A stretch of DNA of 64,000 nt. Source: Aradus depressus. Its lineage: Eukaryota > Arthropoda > Insecta > Hemiptera > Aradidae. Under the pieces are notes generated by a model. The model saw only the letters and a list, made by a program, of their open reading frames with translations. It did no database searches and was not told the DNA's origin. Positions 1 to 44,514 of the stretch are shown here, one piece after another; the stretch's first letter is position 1; each line of letters begins with the position of its first letter. Location of the stretch: positions 20,160,222-20,224,221 of the forward strand of contig OY759222.1 in the NCBI GenBank assembly GCA_963662175.1. Reading direction: 5' to 3'. A program made the translations under genes and the position numbers.

Positions 1-568
1 AGCTAAATCGTGACTCAATACGTTCCTGAAAATCTGTTACAGCTAGGGGCAAATATTCTCAGTAGCTAGGAACATGTTACGCAAATAACAGAACATCACT
101 ACAGTGTATAGTATTCAGAAAGGAGGGAACGTAACCTTGGTACTTTTCCAGAATTTACTCCCCACTTATTTCGTATGAAAGTCAACTTTTTAGCCCAAAC
201 GGATTTTAGAAAGAAAAAAAAAAAAAAAAGAGAAAATTCCTTAGAAAAAAAATAATATTTAAAACATTTTAACTACTTCTGAAATTTGCGGTGAAATCCC
301 ACCCCGCCGCCCGGAATACATACTTTGGAAGATGTAGATATCGATACCTTACTCATATCGATAGTGTGTGAATATACTATGTAAACATTTTTTTTTTTTT
401 CATAATATATTGTCCAATATTGGTATTTGACAGTTGCATGCCGAGAGTTTCTTAACGTGTTTCTCAGGTTTCCGACCTATTATACCTTAATCTCCTACCT
501 AGCCTTCATTTAAATTAGCCTCCACTTGTACAACAACCAAGAATTTCCTGATCAGATTTGACCTTATG
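1..568. other. AT-rich sequence upstream of TLK
   Basis: I see no ORF, repeat family member or splice-bounded exon. A-runs and T-runs occur near 213-230 and 388-400. Confidence 0.5.
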
Positions 569-691
569 TCAATCAATACATTTAAAGATTCATGTTATCC
601 ATAATAATATTATGGATAACATGAATCTTTAAATGTATTGATTGACTATAGTTGTGGCTGTATATTGTATAATATACAGCCACAACTATAG
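569..691. repeat. Two adjoining perfect hairpins
   Basis: Positions 569-605 pair with 609-645 without mismatch (37-bp stem, 3-nt loop AAT). Directly after, 646-666 pair with 671-691 (21-bp stem, 4-nt loop). They abut with no spacer, which suggests two snap-back inversion events or a fold-back element. No coding content. Confidence 0.9.
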
Positions 692-729
692 TATACTCAT
701 GTATTTTTTAGTATTTATGATTTTGTTAC

Positions 730-1215
730 ATTCTTATATCTATGTATAAGGAAGAATTGTAATCGTGCGAAAATCCGAAATCTACGTTTTAATGGATCTT
801 CACGTTTCCTTTGAATAGGTTTTGACTATTTTCGCGATGATGTGTGTGTGTACTACATATTTATGTACAATTCTTTTTAGTTACAAAAATAATTATATGA
901 TTTTCTCTTGTTGAGCTTCTGTTGACTATTTTTTTTTTTTACTTTCTAATAACCATAGTATAAATTGTAATCTTGGGATTTTTCAACAAATATGTACGTT
1001 CCAAGGTCCCTTGATGTGTTGATGTCAGTGTGTGTCCATGTTATTGAAACTTTGTGAGCTCTTTAACTCAAAAACTATTATAGCTATGAACTTGACATTT
1101 GGGATGAAGAAGTCACATGTGCATACTTGGAACTAATTAGATTTTGGCCGAAATCAGACGAAACTTGAGACCACTTTACTTTGAGGCTTAAGTTCATTTT
1201 ATAAGATTTCGCTTT
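730..1215 (+). repeat. Dispersed intergenic repeat (copy in inverse at 56215-56575)
   Basis: The segment containing CCAAGGTCCCTTGATGTGTT, an AACTCAAAAACTATTATAGC stretch and TTTTGGCCGAAATC recurs in reverse at 56.2-56.6 kb with many differences. It has no ORF. I cannot assign it to a named superfamily. Confidence 0.6.
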
Positions 1216-1674
1216 ATGACCTAATCAACCCCTCCCTCCCTGTGTCACCAGCTCTCCCGTGTTTCTCCTCCGCCAGAAGCAGATCCCTTTATACCTTGTC
1301 TGTCTGTTTCTTTGTAGTATCCAGGTTGACTCTTTCCAGGTGGACCTTCCTTAGCCTCTTCGCGGCTTGGGGTGTTATATGCTTCTACCCTCCCAAGGAG
1401 AGCGCTGATCCTTGGCTACTGGCATATTGAGGGCCATATTTCATCTTAATTTCGCCAAAATAGAACCTTGTTATTTTAACAATTTGTAACCTAATAATTA
1501 ATAATTGCAATATGAGAATTAAAGCTCCTTTCCATGTTTGACCATGTTCAGTTTGTGTCGAGTTGTTTGTAAATAGAGGAAGAGAAGGGACGGAGTGTTT
1601 GGGCTGGTGTTAAAATTAACTTCCCCCCTCCCCCCTGGTGTGAATCGATAGAATGAGGAGGGTCTGTGTCTTAC

Positions 1675-1773
1675 CTGGTCCTTCTCTATGGTAACAGGGG
1701 CGGATCGATCCGGTGGCACAGCTGGCCGCCGATCTGGCTTCCTAATCGACTCATGTTCAAGTCGAAAGGAGCA
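1675..1773 (-). CDS. Candidate internal exon of an unrecognised antisense gene
   Basis: On the minus strand, 99 nt stay open in one frame (SFRLEHESIRKPDRRP, then VPPDRSAPVTIEKDQ). They are bounded by an AG at 1774-1775 and a strong donor CAG|GTAAGA at 1674-1669, phase 0-0. Base and codon use is CpG-rich, unlike the AT-rich neighbours, as expected of an insect coding exon. The polypyrimidine tract is poor and I do not recognise the protein. If real, it belongs to a gene running away from TLK to the left. Confidence 0.3.
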
Positions 1774-2673
1774 CTACAGTTCTTCTACACACAGATAATT
1801 TCTTCTTATCATCCAATTTTCGAAGGTCATGTTCTGCTAGATCTCCTTAGATCAGCGCTCTTCTCTTGGCACGTTCTTATGTTACACATTCATAGGGATA
1901 CAGTATTCCGCTGCCTTTGGTATGATTTCTGCCAGGGTACCGCACATTCAACTTTCCAAGGACATCATTAGATTTTCATTTGAATGTAAATTACAAATCA
2001 TTTGAAATAAAATATTTCAGTTTACATTTTAAGGTACATTTCTCTTCAATGCATAATCTGTTTGTACTGTTTCCAAGTTAGTTGTTAGCGGTGCTATAAC
2101 TAGAGATGTTTTTTGTTTTGTTTTTTGATTCCCTAACTATACGCAGTGTACGGAATGTTAGTAAGCGGGCAGAAATTCAATGTTAAGTTTTCCGATCCCT
2201 AATCCCCCCCCCCCCCCAAAAAAAAAAAAATCATGCCAAAATTATCAAAACGAAACACTTATGGAATCACTTCGGTGTCCGACCGTCTGTCTGTCACAGG
2301 CGATTTTCTCTGAAACTATTCGACGTAAAAATTAGAAATTTAGCATAGAGATAGAGTGTTGTGGCCCAATTATATACGTGAAGTATAAAAAGTTGAATTT
2401 TGATTCTGGGGGATAATTTCAGGGGGTAAATTGGGAAATGAAAAAAAAAAAAACATTTTTTCAAGGGCTTCATGTAGGGTGTCAAATAAAAGCTTATTGG
2501 AGCACAAATTCAACAATATATATGATGTGTTTTTTAAACATTTTTCGGGGAAAACGCTTAAAAATTGCAGTCTCCCACCCTTATCCATATCATTGAGAAT
2601 TAGGTGTAGATTGAGCCAAAATTATCAGGATTGAAACATTCTATCGCGATCAATTGTTATAGTTAGTTATTTG

Positions 2674-2866
2674 TGACTCATACTCGGGCTTTAACTACAA
2701 ATTCATATCGCCTACTACCAGAGCGCTCTTTCGTCACTCTGGTGGACATGAGCCCGACTCTACTGTGGGAGTCCTGAATTTTTATTCACCTAGGGCAGGG
2801 AATACCTGACATCGTTCAAACTCGGGACCATTGCTTAATGTCCCATCCAAAGGACGGCGTGCTCAA
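2674..2866 (-). repeat. tRNA-derived SINE, 5'-truncated copy
   Basis: The body of the main SINE family of this window in reverse: CCCGGGCTTTAACTAC-type tail end to GGACGGCGTGCTCA. The tRNA-like head is absent, as expected for incomplete reverse transcription. Confidence 0.8.
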
Positions 2867-2984
2867 TGTAATTGTTTATTTCCTTATAACTGGGAGGCTG
2901 ATGGCACGGAACACTAATTGTATAGTTTGCACTTGACCTATTATTTTTTTTCTCTAGGGTATTTTCTCGTTTATTTTATTGTAA

Positions 2985-3340
2985 AAAATTCGTAGGTGAA
3001 TCGCCCGCAATGTACTTCCACAATCAAATTAACTTGTCGCTCTCCCTCTAAACCAATTTACTGTTTGGGCTAAAAATCAATTGTTGACTTACATACAGAC
3101 TTCTGAATCCTCATACATGGGCAGTTATTAGGTATTTTGAGTCGAGCCCCCTTCTCAGATCTCCCCCTTTGACCGATATCGCGGAAAGAGGTTTAGAATT
3201 TATATATGAAATTTTGAGCCAATACATTCATTACAACGTCAGTTATTAGAGTTTTTGTGTTAAGCCTCCCCCTAATCCCTCCTCCTCTCATTCTATCTGT
3301 AGTTGTCGTGTTCACAGACACACATACAAACAGCAATTTG
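2985..3340 (-). repeat. Dispersed repeat (GAAGTA...ATGTATCGACACGAAATTT family), reverse copy
   Basis: Reverse copy of the family also seen at 4490-5060, 21831-22475, 30690-31520, 34900-35450, 41928-43400 and 46330-46480. It ends next to TLK exon 1. Confidence 0.55.
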
Positions 3341-3421
3341 TTTGTTCAATCATTTTTATATTCAAGTGATCGGAAAACATGAAATTGTGATGATAACTAA
3401 GTGATGTATTTAATGTTTCAG

Positions 3422-35747
<32,326 letters not shown>

Positions 35748-35952
35748 TCAAACGTAAGTTACACTCCACAATGGGCTGCGTCCGAAATGTACATTTTGCA
35801 AGAAAGGCAAGTGTTACGATTCACACTGAAGGGTTCCAACGTCTTTGGCATCCTTCAAGTCGAGCACTAACATGTTGAGGACGTTGGTAGCGAGTTCGAA
35901 ACGCGGCCTTGGCACTTGAGTTTTTTTTTTTTTTTATCGGAGGTGAAAAAAC

Positions 35953-36142
35953 CTTGAGCATGCCGTCCTTCGGATGGAACGTTAAACGATGGTCCTGAGT
36001 GTTCAGTGTCATGTACTCGTTAAAGACCCCTACTTGAAATGAATAGACTTGTGTAGACAACATTTAGGACTACTACTTCAAAGTCGGGCTCATGTCCTCT
36101 AGAGCTGCGAAAGAGCACTCTGGTAGTAGAAGCCCGGGCATG
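35953..36142 (+). repeat. tRNA-derived SINE body fragment
   Basis: GAGCATGCCGTCCTTCGGATG through GGTAGTAGAAGCCCGGGCATG. A T-run (35919-35934) precedes it. It lies in the 3' UTR intron. Confidence 0.78.
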
Positions 36143-36264
36143 TTGTACACAAGTTGGTCTCTTTTGAACTTATTAACAGCCGAAACCGGTACATTATATT
36201 TTTATATTTTTTAATATAAAAGTTAAACATATTCTTTGTTTTTATTTTATTAGATATGCATTAT

Positions 36265-36578
36265 AGGTTAGGTTAGGTTTTATGACTCATGCCCGGGCTT
36301 TAACTACGAGGTCATATCGCCTACTACCAGAGCGCTCTTTCGTCACTCTGGTGGACATGAGCCCGACTCTACTGTGGCAGTCCTAAATTTTGCCCACTTT
36401 AAATTTTTATTCATCTAGGGTAGGGGTCTTTAACGAGTACCTGACATCGTACAGGCTCGGGACCATCGCTTAACGTCCCATCCGAAGGACGGCGTGCTTA
36501 AGGGCCTCGGTCGGGCTACGAACCCACTACCTTGAGCTCAGAAGTCAAGCACGCATACCACTGAGCTACCGGCGCCCT
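36265..36578 (-). repeat. tRNA-derived SINE, full length
   Basis: Same structure as 22497-22808, flanked on the left by the GGTTAGGTTAGGTTTTATGA tail seen on several copies. Confidence 0.85.
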
Positions 36579-36688
36579 CGTTATTATGGATTTTAAGTTA
36601 ATATACCAAACAAGAGATATGTATCATACTTAACATTTTCGCAGAGATATTGTTAAACACTTGATGAAAAATATAAAGAAAAATGAGT

Positions 36689-36856
36689 GTGTTTTTTTAA
36701 TATTGTTTATTTCACAAAATATATAAAATATATGGGAATACTTTCGGTATTGCTACCATCTTTGTTAAGTCGTGGCTGAAGATGGTAGCAATACCGAAAG
36801 TACTCCCATATATTTTATATATCTTGTGAAATAGACAATATTTCTAAAAACACATT
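36689..36856. repeat. Fold-back repeat with hammerhead-like core
   Basis: The arms pair across a TGTTAAGTCG-type centre. The right arm contains CTGAAGA (36776-36782), stem GGTA-GCAA-TACC (36784-36795) and GAAA (36796-36799). Confidence 0.88.
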
Positions 36857-37229
36857 AGTTTTTCTTTATATTTTTAGTAGGTATGCCTGTTTCACAAACA
36901 GTGAATTCTGCGAATAATAAAAAAAACATTCAAAATTACATTTTTCAAATTAATTATTTTGTAAGTGTCCACTTAGGAGAAGTAAATTTATCTCTTGATG
37001 TCGAAAAATTGGCTGTCCGCTTCCGTTTGAGGTGTGTCCATTGAGAGGGGGGTAAAAATACATTGTTTTCCTATACTTCGGGGCCGGGACATCGCAAAAC
37101 TGTCCGTAAAGAGGGGTTTTACTGTATGTACATAGTCTCAAGGACTATTTTTCAGGTCATATATTGTAAGCATGAAGTCGATGTTAGGCATTTTAATTAA
37201 ATTTAATTTTTGTTTGTTTTGTTTTGCAG

Positions 37230-40200
37230 AGATGGCGGCCGTGTTCAAAGAAGACCTGAAGAAGCCTTGAAAGAGAACGACGGAAGAGATAAAGTGCTGT
37301 GATTAGCGTTAGTGTTCATATCTCTCTCAGAGTTTATAAAAAAGGGGAGAGATTACCCAACAGAGATCCATTTTCGAGATCCTTTTCATTCTTCCCCCAC
37401 AATATATATATATTTTTTTCTTTTTTAATATGATATCCCAACTACACTGCATTTGGGTGCATCGTCCCATAGTCTAGTGTTGGGCAATTTACAAGAAATA
37501 CTCAAACTTTATTTTAACCAAACCAACATGACTTCAACCATCAAGTCCTATTGCTATTCAATGGATTCATGGATTTTATTTATTTTTTATTAATATATTT
37601 TTTTCTTTTTTTTGTTTTAACTGACCCTTGTCTATTTAACTAATAGATATGTAGCTATTTGTGATGAGAGATGAAATTAGAAACTAGTTCTCTTTGATAC
37701 GAATTCCCGTTCGAGGTGTTTTTACGGCCGCACATTCTATACAGTGTCTTCGATAATGACTTAATATCTGTGAGTGTCGTTTTGTACAGTAAGATTTTTT
37801 TTTCTTTGTGATTTTTAACAAAATATATCATTTTATAAAAATGATATAGTTTCAAAGGCCAATTTGTGGATATATATATCTTATATATATATAAATTTAG
37901 TGTGTGATAAACGCTTATAGTGTCGGAACAGATATACATATAAAAAATATATGATAATAATGAATGATAATATAATTATATAAATATATATATATATAAA
38001 AGTTCCTTAATCGTTGTTTCTAACAATATTTAAATTATTTGTTGCTCTGGCAGTGACACATAATATAGGCTATATGCGCTATAAATTGTGTCACAATTTA
38101 TGTATAAAAAAAAACATATTTAGGACAAGTGTTGACTATAATTATTGAAAACTTCCAAAAAAAGAAAAAAAAAAAAAAATGGAACCTATGTATATAGTGA
38201 AAATGAATGCGCCCACAAACCTACCCACGCCTTTACACCGCGCCCTTTCGCCCTTATGTATCTCCTCACCCTGTCTACTGTATACCTACCCGTATATATA
38301 GTTAAGTTAATCTAGGTTTAGATATTTTGTTATATTATACTATTATATGTGGATCGATGTATGTCAAGTGGATCATCTTGTTTTATATATATATATTCAA
38401 ATTTCGCTCGAAATTGGCGCGTATATAGTAAGTTGGGCGATTATGCCTATATTTTTTTGTCTCTGTTCCAATTTAAGATCAAAATTTAGGATTTTGAATT
38501 TTTGAACAAGTAAAAAGTGAATATTTTTATTTTATAGATAAGTTATTGATTTTTGAAGTAATTCGACTGACTTTCAATTTGAATTTGAGTCCATTTTTTG
38601 AAGATATTAAATTGTAAAATTGGTATAGAAAACATTTTTATTTTTTCAATGCTATAAATTGAAGCTATGACTAGTTCCAGTTGAACATTACATTTTCAAT
38701 AAATAAAATTTCCTGTAACAAAAAAAACATACAAATAGGGGTAAATAAATTCAGAATATATCGTAAAAAGAGTTAACGTAAGAATATATAAAATTTTCAA
38801 TTAAATTTAACCATTTTATTTAAAAGGGCATCGCTCGTGGTTGAAAAGCGGGTCTTTAGAGTGCTTAAAAACGAAACGTCGAGCAGAAATCGGGACACCT
38901 GGCAACAGTACGCATCAAATTTATTATCGAAATCAAATTAACGGTATCAAAATGACATATAGAAAAATAAAATATAAATAATTGTTATAATAAATTGTTC
39001 ATTCAATATTTCATCGGTTTATTGTAAAAAGTTATTGACTGACATTTGGAGTAATTTTGTATGAATTTAACAACTTAATAAAACTTAATTTTATATTTCA
39101 GCTAATTTCGATTGTTTTTTAAAATAATTTTTCACCTGCTTGAACAATATAATATTCGTTGTGTTGAGTGGAAGTATGAATTTTCCCAGAGGGAGGGGGG
39201 TGAAGGGTTCATGAGGCAAAAATGCTGTTTTCCCCTCTACCATTTTTTTTTTTTTTTCATTTTTAGATACACAAAGATTTTTGTCTTGAATTGAGACAGA
39301 GACAAAAAATAATGTAAGCATGTATATATATACATACGCCCATCAATTTTAAGCTGAAACGAAAATGAAATTGTTCCACTTGATGGTGTGACCCATATAA
39401 TAAGTACTCATATACTTATACTTATGTGTATGTATATATAAATTACTAATGCAAGCTCTCGAATAGTGAGCTCAATATTAAGTTATGTTTTTAGTTATTA
39501 TTTTTATTTTTTTGTTTTCTATTATCTCTCTATCTATCTCTCTATGAATAAATAAATATATGTATAAGATTTATTAAAATGGAAAATAATAATTATGGAA
39601 AAAAAAAAAGTAAATTCCGTTAAACTGAGAGAAGGCTATTTGTTAACATGCTTCATGGGCACAGTCAAATTGTCAAATTGTACAATGGATGGAAGGAGTA
39701 ATATTTTAGTCGTTTAATGCTCGTCTTATTTATGAAAAACGTATTTTGGTGATTTTATTTTAATTTAGCTTATTTTATTTTTTATATATATTTTTTTCTG
39801 TTGGTTATGTTTTGTTTGCAAGTATCTAAGTCATTTTATTATTCAACTTAGGTTAAATTTCCTTTTTAAAAAAATTGTACATGAAGAGAGTTTTTTTTTT
39901 TTTTTTCGATTAAAAACATTATTATTTTTTTTTGTACATATATATATTTTTTTTAATGAATTATATAAAACAATGTACATAAATATAATTTTTTTTTAAA
40001 TTAAGTTCTGATTATACATAGTATTTAAAGAAAATCGCACTGTGCCCATTTTTTTCTTTTTTTTGTTTTCTTTTTCTTATTCTACTCCCCTCGGACACCT
40101 AGTCTCGATGAAGTATAAATTCAATTTTTTCATGTAGCGTTAAAAAAAACTATTGTTTATATTACTGAGGTTTGCATTTATTTAAGCGATTCGAATGTAA

Positions 40201-40245
40201 TAAAGAAGAAATGTTATAAAATAAAGACTTGTTGAGAAATGGTGT
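37230..40245 (+). other. TLK: TLK 3' UTR exon (approximate end)
   Basis: A GTTTTGCAG acceptor ends at 37229 and the short GC-rich start (AGATGGCGGCCG) contrasts with its surroundings. The next 3 kb are AT-rich, non-repetitive and without coding signal. Possible polyadenylation signals include AATAAA at 40220-40225 and earlier ones near 38699. The end is inferred, not seen. Confidence 0.5.
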
Positions 40246-41925
40246 AATATGGTTTGTTAAAATAAAGATTAAAAATAAATAAAAGTATATATAAATATAG
40301 AAAATTGATGGTTTAATAAAATTGACAAAAATAATATTTATGGGTATAATGCGATATATGTGGGACAGTTTAACAAATGTTTAAATGACACAGTATGGTT
40401 TAAAATGACAAAATCAAAGTGAAGAATTTTGAAGTCTGGTGCCCTGTGTTTTTTTGTTGTATATTATTATGGTGTATGATTTTTGTACATAAAATTGCGT
40501 GCTTTCCCACTATCGCATTTTTTCCATACCAATTTTATTTTATAATTTTTTTTTTCAGGATATTGTACTAAAAAGAATAAAATAAAATAATCGTCATAAT
40601 TACTAGTTTGTAATAAATTACCGTATTGATCTAATTTATTATTTAAAAAAATATAATAATAAGTATATATATTTTATTTAAACACAAAAATTAAATTATA
40701 TAATTTTACGCTATTAAAATGCCCATTAAAAAAAAATAAATAAAAATTAGCAAGCTTCCTATTGTGATGGGTAGTCTTGTGTCCTTTCTGGGGGGACAAA
40801 ATAAAATTGTGTGGGGTATTTTATTTGAACTCAGACAGGTGTCGTGGTTCGATCTCAGATTTTGAAAAAAATATACATATATTTGAAAGTGAATTTTAAA
40901 TGTTGAAAGAATATTTATAAAAAAATAAATAATATCTGTTCTTCCCGTTAATAGAAACCATGAGGCCTTCTTTTTTAGGGTCTTCCCTATGTTCATTAAG
41001 TCAGGATATAAAGTTGATTTATTTCTTCATAAGTACGCTGTTAAATCAATTATGTGAAATAGAGAGATTAATTTATTATCATCCATCAAATGAAATTTAT
41101 CAAAAACATTTTTAATTTTTTCTGCTTATTTATGATTTTTACGCATTTATAGCGAAAGAAACATCGCCTATAATGACCATGCTCACGTGCTTGGTTTTGG
41201 AAATATAGAAGAAAAATGTTGGAATAGTTTTTTACCATTTGATCACTTTCAATTATATTTCTTATAAAAATAATCTGTGATAGAACAATAGCACCTCATG
41301 AATAGTTCAGATGGAATAGTCCAATGTTGGCTAAGAACGAAATATAGCAGCGGACCCCCCTGATATTGGAATCGCTGATACGTATATAATAAATATATAT
41401 TACATTGACACAAATGTACGTAAAAAAAAAACGAAAGTATTAAAATGATTCATGTTATATTTATTCCCGATTGTATATTTTAAATTGGGCAAGAACACTT
41501 CTTTTTTTTTTGTTTGATTTTTTTAGTCAAAGGGGTGTTTTGTAAGAAAATATTGATATAAATATATATAAAGTGTATTATAGTTGAAAAAAAAAAAAAA
41601 ATGAAAAACTAACAAAAAAAGTATTGTTCTCTCAAGCGATTTTTTTTTTCTTTTGTGAATATCGATAATAGGATAGTAAATTGAAACACGTTATTATATG
41701 CTTTTGTGTTTTTTATTTTATTTTATTATTATTTATTTTATTTTTTCACCTTAACCATTTCCATTCTCAAATTTTATTCTCATTCAAATTTTTGATTCCA
41801 GTCGACAATTGAAAATGTGATAATTAATCGGCATTTATTATTATTCTTTAAAATTGAGGCGGGAGCACGAGTAAATTTACAGTCAATTTAGTTACAATAG
41901 TAGTATAGTATCAAACTTTATTATT
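40245..41925. other. AT-rich spacer after TLK
   Basis: Mostly A/T runs. I see no gene, repeat family member or inverted repeat that I can support. Confidence 0.5.
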
Positions 41926-42192
41926 ACTTCCCCACTATATGAAGTATAGGGGAAATTATATAATTTGTCAGAAAATTGATGTTGAGTTTTCAGTGGAGTT
42001 TCATGTTTTCCGACCTCCAGATTCCAAAAATGGAAGACAATAATCCTATGACGATGAATGTATCGACTAAGTATATGTATGTGTATCCAGAACCATAAGG
42101 ACGAATCCTATTGATTTTCAGCCAAATCGGCGAAAGGGAATGGAGTGAGACTCAACTCAAAAACTCTAATAATTGTGATTAATAGAGTCGAT

Positions 42193-42744
42193 GAGTGCCG
42201 GATTAGCCACGTAGCAAGAGTAGCAAATGCTACGGGCCCCGCGCTCCAACGCCTGTTCTGACTGTAAAAAAATATCAATTTAGAAAGGAGGCGACGAATT
42301 AGTGCAGTCGGCTGAGCTACTGAAAACAGATGTGGCTACTGCTATTGACAGCAAGAAACAGGAGCCTCTGCAACTGCAATTTTATAAACTTTTATTAAAT
42401 AATTCTTTAGAATCGTGTTTCCCAAACGTAGAAATTGTCTCTCATGATCACTAACTGCAGTGGCGAACGTTCTTTTTCAACATTAAAACGTATTAAAAAT
42501 GAGTTAAGGAACACGATGGGCCAAGAACGTCTTAATCATCGCACTTTGATGAATATAGAGCATGATTTGCTTAAAGAAGTCGATATTGAAAGTGTTATCT
42601 CTAAATTTGCCCATATTAAATCCAGAAAAGTTTATTTGTAACAGTTTTGTTTTATTTAATACCCTAAACTTGAGAACCTAAAGCAAACCAAGGGCCTCTT
42701 GACAGAATTTGCTACAAGCCCCTCGCTGGCTTAATCCGGCACTG
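42193..42744 (+). mobile_element. hAT transposon deletion derivative (552 bp) with 8-bp duplication
   Basis: TSD GAGTCGAT at 42185-42192 and 42745-42752. The termini GAGTGCCGGATTAGCCA and the inverted CAGTGCCGGATTAAGCC form the TIR; 8-bp duplications are standard for hAT. Only the transposase C-terminus remains inside. Confidence 0.92.
42435..42641 (+). pseudogene. hAT transposase C-terminal dimerisation domain
   Basis: GERSFSTLKRIKNELRNTMG and LNHRTLMNIEHDLLKEVD match the hATC dimerisation domain of ZMYM-type hAT transposases. The DDE core and zinc finger are absent. The Met at 42435 is internal, not a true start. Confidence 0.9.
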
Positions 42745-42767
42745 GAGTCGATAGTATATTTTCTTGA

Positions 42768-43195
42768 AGGAATTCGAGGTTCTGTCGTGTAAATGAAAAA
42801 TTCAAAATTTGGCCAACGTTTCGAAAACTTTATTTCCTTCTTCAGGGCCTACAGAAAACAAACAAATTACGTCATTAAGACAATATAACCAGATAATTAT
42901 AAATAATGTGAAGAAGAGATGGAAAATTTTTTTCAACATAAATGAAATAGAAAAATAATAAAAATGTATTACTACTCTCAAAATGTGTATCCATTTTTAT
43001 TATTTATTTATTTATTATTATTATTTTTCTCCCTTTCATATATGTTAAAAAAAATTGATTCCATCTACATTCTTATTAAGTATCTGGTTATATTGTCCAT
43101 AATGACTAATTTGTTTGTATTCTGTAGGCCCTGAAGAAGGAAATAAATAGTTTTCAAAACGTCCTATACACGACAGAACCTCGAATTCCTTCTAA
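42768..43195. repeat. PLE-type inverted arms
   Basis: GAAGGAATTCGAGGTTCTGT on the left and ACAGAACCTCGAATTCCTTC on the right are exact inverts. The minus-strand left arm has CTGAAGA, stem GAAA...TTTC and GAAA; the right arm has decayed to CAAAA. About 290 bp of AT-rich DNA lie between. Confidence 0.85.
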
Positions 43196-44059
43196 TAATT
43201 GTCAATGTATTGACAGAAAATTGAGTATTATGAGTCTTCAGAAGTCCCTATGCAAGTCAACTTTTGATTTTTAACCGAAATGGTTACTGTTTTTAGAGGG
43301 AGAGCAAAAACTTAGTTTTGATCAATTTGTGCTGGGGAAGTACGTATGCGGTGATTCACCCAAGAGTATTTTTTTATCAAAATACTGCAAAGTTCCAAAT
43401 TTTACTATCACCACCATTTTGGAAAATTATGAAAAGGTGTTATATTTTTTTCTTAATTTTAAAGCGCTTTCTTACAATAGAAAAGTTGTAAATACTCCTT
43501 TCCGGTCAAGTTGTAAGAAGTTACTTTTTTTAAGCTAACTTAATTTTTTTTAAAAGTTTATTCCTACACTGACTTACTTCACTTTTACCATCACTGCTGA
43601 GCTTTCTTCTGAAAAAGTGTGAAGATGTATAGCCTATGTGCATCGGAAAGAAATAAGCTTCCCAACACTGGAAAACTTGTCCTAACCAGTTAAATAGTTT
43701 TCTAGATTACCTCAAATACACAAACATTCTCTCTATTTCTTTCTTCCTGTTCTAAGCAGTTTGGAAAATTATTGTACAAACGACGACTATCGTATATTTT
43801 CGTCAAGTATTTCATCATTAATTTCGCTTCGACAACACCTCAATCACACAGAGTTGTAGATTTCATAGATTCTGTCTGCCTTCAGTCAACATTTGGGAAA
43901 TTCGTGTCGCTGGAATGTGCAACTTGGACGGTGAGTAACTTAACTGAAAGAGAGAGTGCGACTTGTAACATGTGCGCACAACATGACGGATATTCTGATC
44001 AATAATGCTATCAAAAAATGTTCTGGAGGGCGCCCATGTATGTATATATATATAGTTAC

Positions 44060-44350
44060 TATGACTCACCCCCGAGCTTTAATTATGTGATGTGAGCCCG
44101 ACTCTACTATGGAAGTCCTAAATTTTGCCTAAACTAAATTTTTTTTCACCTAGGGTAAGGGTCTTTAACCCCTTGAGTACCTGACACCGCACACGCTCGG
44201 GACGTTGCTTAAAGTTTCATACGAAGGACGGTGTGCTTAAGTTTATTTTACCTCCCACATAAAATAAACCAAGAGCCTCTGCAGGGTCTTGAACCCGCAA
44301 TCTTGAGCTTAGTAAGCAAGCACGCATACCACTGAGCTACCAAAGCCCTC
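44060..44350 (-). repeat. tRNA-derived SINE, full length, diverged
   Basis: Body and head are present; the B box region reads GGTCTTGAACCCGC on the + strand, an altered motif. Confidence 0.8.
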
Positions 44351-44514
44351 TTATTTTTTATATATTATCATTATTTTATTATATAATTTTGTATATGTTT
44401 GCAGGCAAACTCTTCTAATGGACAGCTCTAGATAGCGAATAACTCTATTAACGGACAAAATGTCTATGGTCCTGGCAGCAGACCACTCAAATCAATGTTT
44501 ACGTCTCAAAACAG

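Larger units (their letters stand above)
41928..43400 (+). repeat. Dispersed GAAGTA repeat split by hAT and PLE-type arms
   Basis: The left part 41928-42184 and right part about 43196-43400 (ending GGGGAAGTACGTATGCGGTG) appear to be one repeat copy. The hAT at 42193-42744 and the arms at 42768-43195 separate them. Confidence 0.55.

Noticed and set aside
37655..37939. 94-codon minus-strand ORF in the TLK 3' UTR
   Set aside because: AT-rich, no motif, and lies in the presumed UTR.
43772..44005. 77-codon + strand ORF
   Set aside because: No domain, no splice context, AT-rich surroundings.
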